Assembly (NCBI GenBank): GCA_010015655.1
Contig: ML976657.1
Span: forward strand, 1,975,252 to 2,039,251
DNA from: Bimuria novae-zelandiae CBS 107.79
Lineage: Eukaryota > Ascomycota > Dothideomycetes > Pleosporales > Didymosphaeriaceae
DNA length: 64,000 nucleotides
Reading direction: 5' to 3'
Below are positions 12,361 through 23,497 of the stretch, one piece after another; within the stretch, counting starts at the first letter, position 1; the number at the start of each line of letters is the position of its first letter. Made by a program: the position numbers and the translations under genes. The notes under the pieces are model-generated. The model had not been told where the DNA came from. It worked only from the letters and a program-made list of their open reading frames with translations, and ran no database searches.

Positions 12361-12602
12361 TGTAAAAATGGCCCCGACTGCGGGTCACTCAATCTATCAA
12401 CAGTACTAAGGCGATCCCTTAGGGAGGAAAGAAGCGCTAGGGCGAGGGGGATAAATAGGGTGAGAACCCTGACAGTGCTAGTCGAGCCCTGTCTTACGCT
12501 GTTACGCGCTAGTCGATCACTGTCATGCGCTGTCATGCGCCGTCTAGCGCTGTTGAGTGCTGTCCATGGCTATCGTTAGCTCTCGACCCACGCTTCGTGA
12601 CA
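12361..12602 (-). repeat. Solo LTR related to Gypsy A, inverted
   Basis: Read on the minus strand it starts TGTCACGA and ends ATTTTTACA. Its terminal 70 bp closely resembles the Gypsy A LTR (AAGGGATCGCCTTAGTACTG and onward). It is 242 bp rather than 173 because the 5' half carries GCGCTGTCATGC-type short repeats. GC content is high, so it escaped most RIP. No convincing 5-bp duplication is seen (ATTAG on one side, AAAAG on the other). Confidence 0.7.
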
Positions 12603-12699
12603 AAAAGCTTTAAACTTAATTAGGCCTCTATATTTTATATATTATATAGATTTTATATATAAAGCTTAGAAGTATTTAGCTAGTTTTAAGTTAATAATT

Positions 12700-13984
12700 T
12701 TATACTCCTAACGGGTTAATTTACTATTAGTAGTTTTAAGTACTAGGCCTAAAAATACTATTATATAAGGCCTAGTAAGGGTAAGTAAAAGCTACTATTT
12801 ATAATATTTAAGTAATTTCTTACCTTAATTATATAAAATAGATATTATTTTCTTTTAGGCATTAAATTACCTAATAAGCGCTTGCTACTAGCGTGCCTCT
12901 ATAATACCTTATTACTATATAGTCTTATTAGTAACCCTTTATATAGCTATTATATAGTAATTTTAAGCGTAAATTAGATCTCTGCTAGCGTTAACAACAC
13001 GTTAATTACGCCTAAAACGTTCACTACGAGCGTTCTTAGCAGTCTTTATACAGTGGAGCGCTTGCTCTAGCCCTACTACGGTGCGGGCCATCGCAGAGCT
13101 GCCTTTAATTATAGAAATTACGCCCTCTGTAACTGCACGGGGCAATATCTTGCGCAGTATATAGGAAACTAATTTCTCTTGTAAATTGAGTACGCGTAAT
13201 GTCTTTGGTGTACCCCAGCCTATGTCTCCGGGTGCTAGGTGAGGGCGGTGTGGTGCAAAAGGCTGGCGGAGCTCCGCCTGCAGGGGGCAGCGAGCGTCCC
13301 AGATCTGACGGAAAAATTGCTCTTAAGTGCTAGGAGAGAGGCTCCTGAGCACAGGCATGTGTCTGTACTCGTCCTCCTCCTCGCCAGAGCTCTCTACCTC
13401 CGGCGTCAGGTATCTCTGCACGTCCTCCACCTCCTCCACGGCCTCATTTTCACCCCTGCTAGCCTCTGCAGCCCTTAGAGGCTCGGTTACCTGCGCTAGG
13501 CGGAAGGGGGCAAGACCTATTTTATACTAGCTACTCTTAATTATATTCTCCTTAAACACGCGCCCTCTAATTTATAAAAGATTAATAAAAAATTAAAGTA
13601 ATATATATTAATAAAATTTATACGTAAGGCCTAGTTAAGCGTCTAGCTATAATACTACTTTAGAGGCAAAAAATAGCCTATATCTAAAGGCTATAAAAAG
13701 TAAGTCGTGTATAAAAAAGGAGCATAGAGTTATATATAAAGACTTTTATAAATTTTTATAAACTCTACTATTAAGTGTAACTTATACCTATCTATAAAAA
13801 GTAGTTTCTAAGTCTTTAGTAAAGTACTAGTAATTATTATTTTATTAAAGTACTTAATTTAATTAATAGTAGTTTTATTATTAGCGTAACTACTATTAGT
13901 AATATTTATAAGGTAATTATTAGGTAAATTAATTATTTATTACTTTAAGATTATCTTTGCCTTTATTATAAGTATAGGTAAGAT
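12700..13984 (-). pseudogene. pogo-like transposase relic, C-terminal part
   Basis: Minus-strand continuation of the transposase that begins at 23346. A DDE-domain segment at about 13700-13800 (KLLFIDRYKLHLIVEFIKIY) corresponds to the second catalytic block. An acidic segment at about 13360-13490 (EAVEEVEDVQRYLTPEVESS) and a GDIGWGTPKT motif near 13210 are typical of the C-terminal region of fungal pogo-like transposases. The stretch 13000-13500 is much less mutated than the rest. The two halves are separated by Fot1-like element A (13987-22708). Confidence 0.6.
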
Positions 13985-13986
13985 TA

Positions 13987-14050
13987 ACGTACATGCATAG
14001 CGAGTGACCGGGCATAGCGAGTGGCCGAAAATGCCAAGACCCCATCAAAA
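13987..14050 (+). repeat. Left terminal inverted repeat of Fot1-like A
   Basis: Begins ACGTACATGCATAGCGAGTG and contains two tandem copies of a CATAGCGAGTG(A/G)CC unit. The transposase C-terminus is encoded just inside it. Confidence 0.88.
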
Positions 14051-14054
14051 TCTA

Positions 14055-14777
14055 CACTCTACACAATAGTACAGAACGCACACAAATAGTAATAAGAAAT
14101 TGTAGTAGGCCAATCTACTCAGAATCTACTTCTACTTCTTTTTTACACGTGCGCGAATTATGCCCAGCCTCGCCGCAGCGTCTATAGCGCTGTTAAGTTA
14201 ATTCGCCTCTATTAGCGCGCACCCTTTTCTTCGCCTTTTTCTTATTACTACGCGCTGCAAAGTCCTTTAGGGTAGTTAGTTACTAGCTATTAGTAGTTAT
14301 AAGGACCACTTCCTACTATAATTACTTTTTCTTATGCGATTTACGTTGTGTAGCAGCCTTATTAGTAGCTTAAAGCTTAGCGTTACGCTTTATTATTAAT
14401 ACTAAAAAATACGCTATTAGCTTAGCACCTTTTACGAGCTTTTTAACTACCTTAACTATACTTATTAAGGAGCTATCTAGGTGCCTTTGAATTCTCTCCT
14501 TCACTAGCGTTGATTGTGACCCTAATTCTAGGGTGTTGCTAGGCGCCTGCGACTGCCACGTACTATCGCGTATAGTAGAAGGCGAAGGCATACGCAGACG
14601 AACGTTAAGCTTTAATATTATTACTTTTAGGTTAAGGGGAATAAGGTTAGCGCCTTAAAAGCCTTCTTAAATATTACTTTAAGTTATTATAGCCTTAAAA
14701 GTAGTAATAAAATAAGGTAGGAACTTAATTTTAGTAATATACGTGATATAGTTACGCATTAGATCCTTAGCTTGGCG
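14055..14777 (-). pseudogene. Fot1-like A transposase, C-terminal part
   Basis: Minus-strand frame with SQSTLVKERIQRHLDSS and VVKKLVKGAKLIAYF, the typical C-terminal region of fungal Fot1-like transposases. It is followed by a zinc-knuckle-like RRCGEAGHNSRTCKKE at about 14140-14190. Upstream pieces near 14680-14770 continue the DDE domain. It is separated from its N-terminal part by Gypsy B. Confidence 0.75.
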
Positions 14778-14782
14778 CCTAT

Positions 14783-15242
14783 TGTTAGGATCTGAACATG
14801 TATGGGACGCGGAGGACCAACGGGCCCTTAGCGGGGGTGACACTTGGTGGGGTTGCGCAACCGAGATCACGTGATGTACCATCCAGCCAAGACATACCAT
14901 CCAGCCAAGATCATGGACGGTATACCATCCATGGATGACACGACCATCCACCAGAAAGATAGGATGGCAGAAAGATAGGTGGACGGTAACCCATAATCCT
15001 CTTGTATATAACCTAACACGAATACCCTTATAGCATTTGTGTTTAATCTTGTTTATTAATCTATCGTTTGGATCTGAGTAAGCAACCTTATTAATTTAAT
15101 TATGCTGTACACACCTTTAATACTAACGCCCTAGTAACAAGCGCAAGCTATTACTACAACCTCTCTCGTCCTACCAAGTATTCCTGCCCGAGAACTAACC
15201 TTAGCCCTATAGGGATTAGCTATCTCTTTTAGGAACTTAACA
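14783..15242 (+). repeat. 5' LTR of Gypsy B
   Basis: Starts TGTTAGGATCTGAACATG and ends GAACTTAACA. It contains a TCACGTGA palindrome near 14870 and a tandem CATACCATCCAGCCAAG repeat shortly after. It differs from the 3' LTR by about twenty transitions. Confidence 0.95.
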
Positions 15243-15329
15243 TCTTGAACACCCTTAACATGAATACTAATAGGACCCCTAACTCTTCCATGGCTTCGGA
15301 CAACCATGTTACCCCTATAGGGGATGGCA

Positions 15330-16680
15330 AGAACAAGGCGCACAAACCTGACTTATATAATAATAATTGCAGTCTCCTTAATACCTGGCTCTTACAGCTA
15401 GACCTCTACTTCTTCAACTAGAACTAAGACCTTAAAGACAAGAAGAAGGTTATCTTCGTAGTAACTTATATACAAGGAAGCGCTAAAGAATAGATCTATC
15501 CCTACTTAGTTAAGTACCTAGACATGGATCACGATAACAAGGATGAAGACTACATTAATCGTAATAAAGATGCTATCGACATTATTAAGGACTACGCTAA
15601 TTTTAAGAAATACCTCTAATAGATGTTTAGAATTACTAATAAAACCGCTATCGCCGAGCAAGCGATCTAGACAATCTAATAGCAATAATCCGTAGCCAAG
15701 TATATAGCTAAATTCCGCAAGTACGCCGTGCAACTCGACTAGGAGGATAAATCTCTTAAAACAATGTATAAACAAGGCCTTAAACGCAATATGCGCGAAG
15801 AACTCCTGCGTAGTAGTGCAAAAATAGAGACCTTAGAAGAACTATACGAAGAGACTATCCGCATTAATAGGGAATGGTTTGCATTGCAAGAAGAGCTACG
15901 CAAGAACCCGAGGAACGTTAGTTTTAAATAACAGGCACCTATAGTCTATAGAGCGCCGCCAAAAACACCTCGACGCCAGCAACGTAACTACTACGGACCC
16001 CAACCTATAGAAGATGTCCAGTTTAACAACCTAGAAAAGGGAACAGGAAAGGCTATAGGCTTCCGAAAGCCTAACTAACGTATCTTAGATAGAACCCGAC
16101 GATAGGGGACCGAGACGCGTAAATGCTTTACATGTGACAAACTAGGCCACATCGCCAGGAACTGCAGATCTAAGAACAAGATTATTAAACAGTTAAACGT
16201 ACTTACCGTCGATAACACAGAAGTAACTAACGAAGAATAGCAAGTAATACCCTCTATTAAGCAATCTAACATCCTAGACAAGGACTTAGAGCGATTAGAC
16301 TTGCCTAACTCGCGACTCTACGAGGATGCATACGAAGGTTTGGACGAGGAAGAGATAAAGCTAATGCCTCGATCTCCTACACCTCACCCTAGCTAGAACA
16401 AACCTGTTACTAGTAAGACGACGAATGTTTTCGACTTCTTGGAAAAACACCAACCTCGAGAAGGAGACTTCGGGTTTACGGCGATAGAACGACAAGACTA
16501 TGCAGAAGCATATTTTCATGCTTACCGACCTGACCTAGTTAGCAAAGCAGCACAAGAAATGGCAGACTACCGCTACGCCCACGAAGACCCTAAGAAGAAA
16601 TACCCAAACGAAAACCCGAACTACGAACCACAGTACGACCTGGACCACCGTAACCCTACGCATGAGACCATACGATAGAC
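15330..16680 (+). pseudogene. gag relic of Gypsy B
   Basis: Long plus-strand coding with a few TAG/TAA stops. Capsid-like sequence runs at about 15400-15920 (FVVTYIQGSAKE, KSLKTMYKQGLKRNMREELL). A zinc knuckle CFTCDKLGHIARNC at about 16118-16160 has all CCHC ligands intact. An acidic stretch follows (LYEDAYEGLDEEEIKLMPRS). The last part, 16439-16678, is open. Gag packages the element RNA; here it is broken by nonsense codons. Confidence 0.85.
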
Positions 16681-17164
16681 CCTCTATAGAGAAGACTAAT
16701 GTACCATTTATTACCAAGCTAAGGAATATAGCTACTTTCCCTAAACGTACTAACGATGTAGATAGGAGTGGTTTAACTGCCTTACTACTTAATACGACGT
16801 TCACCTCTAGGATAAGCGCAAAACACGATACTTTCCACACCTTAACTAAGCGTTAAACTAAGCAATGTCGCTACTAGTTAATAGAAAATGCGCATCCGAT
16901 AAATGGCAAACATGCTTACACCCTAATTATAAAGAACACAAGAAGCAAAAGGGAAAGCATAGGTTCAATCGCATACCAAAAGGGACTACGACCCTTAGGA
17001 TTAAAACGGTAACGAAGGAAGAAGACGGTAAAGCTCTCTTAGGAAAAGGCTAGCAGCAGCCTCAAGAGAAGAAGAAGGAAGGACACCTTAATCCTATAAA
17101 GCCACCTACAGAAAAGATATCTTTTTTAGACCTAGGCTTAGAAGGGAAGACGCCTTCAGAGAAT

Positions 17165-20100
17165 TAAATGTTATAAACAGTTAGGCATTAATCAAGCTAC
17201 TAGTATAGCTTAAAGAAACATAGATAAAAGCCATGCTAGACTTAGGAGCACAGGAAAGCTATGTATTAAGAAAAGCACTTAATAGAGCAGGACTCTATAA
17301 GCGCAAGAAGGCTATACCCTATGCTATCTATATCACGAATAGATAACTAATGCCCGGCAAAGCAACGATTAAATACGAGGTCGAAACTACCCTTACGATC
17401 TATAGACACCAGGAATTAATTACCCTTAACATTATTAAGGAAGCTAATTACGACGTAATTTTAAGACTACCCTAGCTAAAGAAGCACAATCCCACAATTA
17501 ATTAAAAGAGAAAAAAGCTATCCTTTAAGCGCTGCAACTATACATTATAAGCAAAGCCTACGCATTAACAGAGCATAATAGTAAATAAGAGAGCTATTAA
17601 CACTATAGTCTCGCGACGGACAGTCAAAAAACGAAAGAAACCCTTGGCAGACGCTGGCAGGAACCACCAGGTCACAGAGCGCAAGAAGATGGAGGAAAGC
17701 ACAAACCATGAAATTCCAGAGTGCTATCGAGCATGGAATCATATGTTCACCGAGAAAGAGGGAAAAGCAAACCTTCCAGAACATTAGCCCTAGGATCTAG
17801 CGATAGACCTAGTAGAAAGGAAAACGCCACCCTTTAGACCACTATATAGCAAGACTAGAAAAGAACTCCAGCAAGAAAAGGAATTCATCAAGACAAATCT
17901 CGCAAAAGGATACATACAACCATCGAAGTCACTAGTAGCCAGCCCTTTTATGTTTATCATAAAGAAGGACGGCACACCACGACCATATATTAACTATTAG
18001 AAGATTAACGACATGACGATAAAAAATTAATACTTACTACTAAATATCTTAGAATTAAGAGACTAACTCTTAAGAGCTAAACGCTTTACACTAATAGACC
18101 TATAAGATAGATATCACCTTATAAGAATTAAGGAAGGTGACAAGTGGAAGACAGCGTTTAGGTCACGCTATAGACTATTTAAATACATAATTATGCCTTT
18201 TAGACTCACTAACGCACCGGCAAACTTCCAAGCACTAATTAACCACGTACTCCGTAACTACCTAGACATATTCGTTATCGCATACATGGACGATATACTC
18301 GTTTACTCTAAAAACAATTCAGATTATGTTCCGTATGTATAGACAGTGTTAACAGCACTAGACAAGGCATACCTTAGGATTAAACTAAAGAAGTGCAAGT
18401 AGCACGTAACATGACTTAAATTCCTAAGACACGTTATTAGCATAAAAGGAATTAAAGTCGCACCTAATAAAATTAAATATATTAAGAACTAGCTAATACC
18501 AAAGATAGCAAAGAACATCTAAGAATTCTTAGAATTCTATAGATTTAATTGATAATTTATTAAGGATTACGCAAAGATCACGATACTACTTATAAACCTT
18601 ATAAAAAAAGACATACTATTCGCATAGACTGCAGAGTGTAGAATATTATTCTAACTCTTAAAAACTACATGCATTATGCCACCAGTACTTATCCACTTTA
18701 GGGATGGAAAACCACTACGAATCGAAACAGACGCAAGTAACCTCGCGATAGGCGCCTGCGCGAAGCAAGAGAAGAATGGCAAATGGCACCCTATTACATA
18801 TTACTCATGCAAATTCACCAACACGGAAGCACGATATAACGTACACGATAAAGAACTATACGCAATTGTTAAAATGTTAAAGCACTAGAGAATCTACGCT
18901 CTTAGCTACTCTACACTTAAGATCTTTACGGATTATAAGAACCTTACACGCTTCATAACTACAAAAGAACTTACACTAAGATAGGCAAGATGGTCAAAAA
19001 CGCTTAAATAATACAAATTCAAGATCGTATATACACCTGGCAAAGAAAACGGACGAGCAGACGCACTTAGCCAACAACACGACCTTATAGGAGATAAAGT
19101 AAAAACCTACTCCGCAATACTAAAATAAAATCCCGATAGTTCTTTAGAACCTACGGTGGAACTTAATCAACTCCTTGTACTCACACGAGAAGTACCCAAG
19201 GAACAATAGACAGAGGTTATACGACAATACCACGACGACCTAGTATACGGATACCCAGGCATCAAGAAAACGATGGAACTTATCCAACGAAATTACACAT
19301 TCTAAGGAATTAAGGAAGTAGTAATAACGTACATACGCAAGTGCGCAGACTGCCAACAAAATAAGCATGCTACTTATCTTAAGTACGGTAAGATGCAAGC
19401 AATTCAGATTCTAATAGCACCATGGGAAGATATTGTAATGGACTTTATAACTAGACTACCTAAGTTAAAAGACCCAGCAACAGGAATAAGCTACGACTCG
19501 ATATTAGTAATCGTATGCAGATTCACCAAATATGTAGAACTACTACTATGTTAAAAAACGACTACGGCTAAGGAACTCGCGTTTCTCATCCTAGATCGAC
19601 TTATACGACACCATGGCATTCCAAAGACAATTATCAGCAATAGAGACAAACTCTTCACATCAAACTACTAGACAACCCTTATAGCACTTATTAGAACGAA
19701 ATAAAAGTTATCAACAGCCTATTATCCGCAGACGGACGGACAGACAGAACGTACGAATCAAATGATTAAAACGTACCTACGCATCTACTGCAACAACCAG
19801 AAGAATAACTAGATTTTATTACTACCTATAGCACAATTAGCATATAACAATAAGGCATCAGCAGCAACAGGATACACACCATTTTATGTAAATCACGAAA
19901 GACACCCACATCTCTTTAATTAAGTATTTCCTACAACGATTAAAACGGAAGAAGCCATTAACACGGCTATAAAAATAAAAGAAATACATTAACAACTCCA
20001 AAAGAACCTCGAGAAAGCTCAGCAGCAAAGCATTTCCTATATAAACCAAAAAAGAAAAATGGCACCTTAGCTGAAGAAGGGGGATAAAGCATATCTACTT

Positions 20101-20480
20101 ACGAAAAATCTTCGAACCCAGAAGAAAAAGCACAAAAAGCTAGATCATGTTAAGGTTGGACCATTTTTCATTTCTAAAAAAGTATCACCGGTCAACTACT
20201 AATTGGAATTACCACCAGACGCCAAAATACACCTAGTATTCTATATAGACCGATTAGAACTAGTAGACTCTAAAACACTAGTCAAAACCACCTTCTATCA
20301 CCAACTAGAGGAGGAAACCGAATTCGAAGTCAAGAAGATACTATAACATACAAATTAGTCACGAACCTACTTAATTAAGTAAAAAGGATATCCACACTTA
20401 GAAGATACATAAGAACTAGAAGCAAACCTTAATAACTATTACTAAATATTAGCACAATACCATCGTCAGACCACGAGAAG
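17165..20480 (+). pseudogene. pol relic of Gypsy B (protease, RT, RNase H, integrase, chromodomain)
   Basis: The protease-like LDLGAQESYVLRKAL is at about 17240. The reverse transcriptase spans about 17800-18560 with TLIDL, MPFRLTNAPANFQ and an intact YMDDILVYS box near 18283-18309. RNase H is open at 18676-18888 (IETDASNLAIGACAKQ). The integrase at about 19200-19950 includes HDDLVYGYPGIKKTMELIQR, a zinc-binding CADCQQNKH and the [13 protein letters not shown] motif near 19722. A chromodomain follows at about 20320-20460 (EFEVKKIL, then YLIK and KGYPHLEDT). Nonsense codons are few and mostly TAG/TAA. Confidence 0.9.
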
Positions 20481-21046
20481 GAACCCGGAACGATTAAAGA
20501 AGAACCAGACAGGAACTCGTTAAGAAGAAGATCCATTAGTAGATCAGGAAGGAGATTATTAGCCTGTAACCAGCCCGGATCAGCGAGGAAATCGTCTTAA
20601 AACAGAGCGTCCGCACTCAAGCTCTCCGTCTCTTACACCTTATCCTAAGTATCTAGTAATTTCCTATCCCAACGCGCGAATAGCCTCTTACGACTCTTAA
20701 TCTCTAATAACTTACGCTTATGCTAAGCAAGTTCTTGTTAACTGCGTAACGTCTCTTCCTTAGCGCAAGCTAACTCTAGCCGCTTTTCACGCTCTTTATC
20801 CTCTACCTTCTCCCACTCCTCTTCAGGAACAAACAGCTCACACTCGCTCCTTGCAGCGATACAACCAGCACAACGACCAGACGCAGTATCCACGAAACAA
20901 CAAATGTTCAGCTTTTCGCAGCGGGTGCAGCGGAAAGGCATCTCCTTACTACTCCCTTCAACACGACGAATGCGATCACGCCGCTCTTGGGTCGAAGTCT
21001 TCTTGCGAGGCGCGCGCGCTTTGCGGGGCTTAGGATCCTTAGGCAT
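20470..21046 (-). pseudogene. Antisense accessory gene in Gypsy B with Zn2Cys6-type cysteine pattern
   Basis: The frame starts at the ATG at 21046 and is open for 102 codons to 20738; protein-like sequence continues in the same frame past stops to about 20500. The N-terminus is very basic (MPKDPKPRKARAPRKK). Cysteines C40, C43, C50, C59, C62 and C69 give C-x2-C-x6-C-x8-C-x2-C-x6-C, the spacing of fungal binuclear zinc clusters. A charged helical stretch follows (EEEWEKVEDKEREKRLEL). It lies between the chromodomain and the polypurine tract, antisense to gag-pol. A regulatory or RNA/DNA-binding role is my inference; I know of no defined function. Confidence 0.7.
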
Positions 21047-21177
21047 GGTCAGGAAGGTATTAAGACCAGAACGCGAAAACAGCGACTCACGCGAGTATTT
21101 ATATGCGACGACCGTATCTGCAGCCAGGGGGCGCGGAACGAGGATACCAAGGACGCTATCTGGAAGAGGGGAGGTAA

Positions 21178-21637
21178 TGTTAGGATCTGAACATGTATGG
21201 GACGCGGAGGACTAACAGGCCCTTAGCGGGGGTGACACTTGGTGGGGTTGCGCAACCGAGATCACGTGATGTACCATCCAGCCAAGACATACCATCCAGC
21301 CAAGATCATGGACGGTATACCATCCATGGATGACACGACCATCCACCAGAAAGATAGGATAGCAGAAAGATAGGTGGACGGTAACCTATAATCCTCTTGT
21401 ATATAACCTAACACGAATACCCTTATGGCATTCGTGTTCAATCTTGTTTATCAATCTATCGTTTAGATCTAAGTAAGCAACCTTATTGATTTAATTATAC
21501 TGTACACACCTTTAATACTAACGCCCCAGTGACAAGCGCAAGCTATTACTACAACCTCTCCCGTCCTACCAAGTATTCCTGCCCGAGAACCAACCTTAGC
21601 CCTATAGGGATTAGCTATCTCTTTTAGGAACTTAACA
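21178..21637 (+). repeat. 3' LTR of Gypsy B
   Basis: Starts TGTTAGGATCTGAACATG and ends GAACTTAACA, 460 bp, immediately followed by the CCTAT duplication. Confidence 0.95.
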
Positions 21638-21642
21638 CCTAT

Positions 21643-22627
21643 ATGCCTTCTTTAACGGCGAGAAACACCCCACATCTAGTGGCTACAGGAGGTGCGACGA
21701 ATATAGAGGCATATAGAGAGTAATAATCTTCCTATCCTTATAGTATTGCTAGAATTCGAGCGAGTTATGGCTCTCGTGGCTATTAATAATAAGCAACTAA
21801 TAGCTACTAATAGTACGCTCTTTTATATACGCGTTAAAGTGCTTTAGCTACTATAGACTAAGCTTATTATTTATCTAGCCATTCTTAGAGACTGCGAGAA
21901 CCTAGTCGCGAGGTAGATCCTTCTCTTAGTACTAGGTAGAGAGGTGATGCTTGCCCTAAAAGATAAGGAAGGGTAGGATTGCCCACCCTGTCGCGTTAAT
22001 GCTATAAATAGCTATTATCTACTTTTAATTATCTTGCTGCACGCTTTTTAGCTTGCCTTAACGCTTAAAGCCTATAATAACTACTTTTATTAATATTATG
22101 CCTATTATGAAGCTAGTCTCATTAAAGTTATAGGTATCTTTATCTAGGATACTATACTTAGCTTTAGTATTCTCTACAAGCTAGAACCAGCCCTGTACAA
22201 CCTTAGGATCCTCACAGAGGGCTCTCTTATAGTCGTATTTTTAATTAAACTTAACTTAGAGCTCTAGCTAGCGCTTAATAAAGTAGTAAGGCTACCTTTA
22301 ACTAACTAGCTTGTTATAGCGTGTAGCTAGTAAAGAATTAGCTATATCTTTTATAGTAGTAAGCTAGGGCGGAAACCCTCGCGTATCTAGATTAAGTATA
22401 TACTACACAATCGCCTGCTCCTCTCTTATAGTAAGTCTTATTAAGTTAAGTGCGTAGTCGTATCGAAAGGTAGTTTTAGCGCGTCTCTATTATAGTATTC
22501 TTTTAATAATACTATAGACTACTATAGCGCGTAAAATTAAGAGTAGCGCGTCTCCTTTAATAGCTTAAAGCGTAAGCTATAATCTAGCCTCTTTTAATTT
22601 AGGTAGTTTATTACGTTGTTGAGACAT
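21643..22627 (-). pseudogene. Fot1-like A transposase, N-terminal part
   Basis: Starts at the ATG at 22627 (MSQQRNKLPKLKEARL), just inside the right inverted repeat. An N-terminal helix-turn-helix region follows (IREEQAIV, then LNLDTRGFPP and TTIKDIANSLLATRYNK). The DDE segment near 21643-21790 contains SHESHNSLEF and ITLYMPLYSSHLL, then PLDVGCFSPLKKAY, where Gypsy B interrupts. There are many RIP stops. Confidence 0.8.
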
Positions 22628-22644
22628 CGCGTTGTAGTAGAACG

Positions 22645-22708
22645 TTTTGATGGGGTTTTGGCATTTTCGGCCACTCGCTATGCCCGGCCACTCGCTATGC
22701 ATGTACGT
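22645..22708 (-). repeat. Right terminal inverted repeat of Fot1-like A
   Basis: Reverse complement of 13987-14050 with two transitions. Flanked outside by TA (22709-22710). Confidence 0.88.
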
Positions 22709-22710
22709 TA

Positions 22711-23346
22711 ATATACTAGTTATAAAAATATACTTAATAAGTAATATAAGCTTTTAATTTATTATAATAGGTATTAAGACCTCTCGCCTATGTTTTATAT
22801 ATATATAATTATTTTTTATAATACTAATCTAGATCCTAGTTTTATCTATATTATAAATATTTAAGTTTATAATTTTTGGGCGTTAACGCGTCTTTTAAAG
22901 CTTTTTAAACTACTTAAGAAAGGCGTCTGGTGACTATATTAACTTATAAATTAAATTAATTAGCTTTACCTTTATTTTATAATATTTTATATAGTTTTTA
23001 AGCTAGCGAGATACCTACTTAACACTAATATATAGTAGATTATTAGTACCTTTATATATTTTTATAAGTAATACGTCTGCCTGCTGCTGCACGATCTTTC
23101 TTATAATACTAAATCCGACGTTGTTAATCGCGTCGCAAAAGCATTTAAGGGCGATATCTTGCTCTATAGAGAGTCTCTTGTTTGTGGGAGGGCGCGATAG
23201 GCGCGCTGGCGCAGGTGGTTGATACCGCGATCCTTGAGGTATGCGGCGACGTTGGGTCGCGTCAACATGCGCAGCTCCGCAGCGGCGTCGCTAGCACTCT
23301 AACACTCGCGAGTGTACTGGGATACCTTGTTCTTAACCTTAGGCAT
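22711..23346 (-). pseudogene. pogo-like transposase relic, N-terminal part
   Basis: Starts at the ATG at 23346, 62 bp inside the right 90-bp inverted repeat. The first residues MPKVKNKVSQYTREC and LTRPNVAAYLKDRGINHLRQ are only lightly mutated and resemble the N-terminal helix-turn-helix of fungal pogo-like transposases. Further on, NIYNIDKTRI near 22850 matches the first catalytic block (usually NMDETG). The reading is lost to RIP stops toward 22711, where Fot1-like A interrupts it. Confidence 0.65.
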
Positions 23347-23407
23347 TTTATTGCGCGTAAATTGGGCGTGATTTGACGTTGTGGGGAGGTGGTGCAGGTA
23401 GGTGGTG

Positions 23408-23497
23408 TCATTGAGCTAGTATTATCGTTGAGCGTGTGGGGCCGTGCGAAGCACGGCCTTTCTCGGAGAGAAATCGAACTCGACTGTTTGGGCCGAG
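23408..23497 (-). repeat. Right terminal inverted repeat of the pogo-like element
   Basis: Inverted copy of 1809-1898. It contains a perfect hairpin GGCCGTGCGAAGCACGGCC. The TA at 23498-23499 is the target duplication. Confidence 0.8.

Larger units (their letters stand above)
14783..21637 (+). mobile_element. Gypsy B: Ty3/Gypsy chromovirus, complete with LTRs
   Basis: 460-bp LTRs at 14783-15242 and 21178-21637 bound 6855 bp, with target duplication CCTAT on both sides (14778-14782 and 21638-21642). The plus strand carries gag with a CCHC knuckle, protease, RT, RNase H, integrase and a chromodomain. A polypurine tract GGAAGAGGGGAGG (21162-21174) precedes the 3' LTR. Scattered TAG/TAA codons show RIP, but long open stretches remain, so it is less decayed than Gypsy A. 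It inserted into the Fot1-like A transposase gene. Confidence 0.95.
13987..22708 (-). mobile_element. Fot1-like transposon A, interrupted by Gypsy B
   Basis: 64-bp inverted repeats (13987-14050 and 22645-22708; two mismatches, both transitions) are flanked by TA duplications (13985-13986 and 22709-22710). Removing Gypsy B and its 5-bp duplication leaves 1862 bp, almost the same as Fot1-like element B (1848 bp). The transposase runs on the minus strand and is split at the CCTAT target of Gypsy B. The element sits inside the pogo-like transposase. Confidence 0.9.
1809..23497 (-). mobile_element. Composite pogo-like DNA transposon (island 1), filled with nested elements
   Basis: The ends are 90-bp inverted repeats at 1809-1898 and 23408-23497, differing at only two positions. 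Each is flanked on the outside by TA (1807-1808 and 23498-23499), the target duplication of the Tc1/mariner-pogo group. A minus-strand transposase relic starts 62 bp inside the right repeat and resumes at 13984-12700 after an insertion. Inside lie a Copia remnant with Gypsy A in it, a solo LTR, and Fot1-like element A carrying Gypsy B. Subtracting the recognised insertions still leaves more than a normal 2-3 kb element, so further old insertions are likely. Almost all coding has been destroyed by RIP-like transitions. Confidence 0.75.

Noticed and set aside
12356..12607. 5-bp target duplication around the inverted solo LTR
   Set aside because: ATTAG and AAAAG differ at two positions by changes that RIP cannot explain.
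13239..13530. Two plus-strand open frames of 67-79 codons
   Set aside because: They are antisense shadows of the well-preserved acidic and WGTPKT region of the pogo-like transposase on the minus strand.
20851..21215. Overlapping plus-strand frames at the end of Gypsy B
   Set aside because: They mirror the cysteine-containing minus-strand frame, have no domain of their own, and run into the LTR.
23182..23376. Plus-strand open frame in island 1
   Set aside because: Antisense shadow of the pogo-like transposase N-terminus (MPKVKNKVSQYTREC on the minus strand).
1809..23497. Starship-type giant element carrying a tyrosine recombinase
   Set aside because: No DUF3435-like captain or cargo genes were seen; the island is accounted for by nested ordinary transposons.
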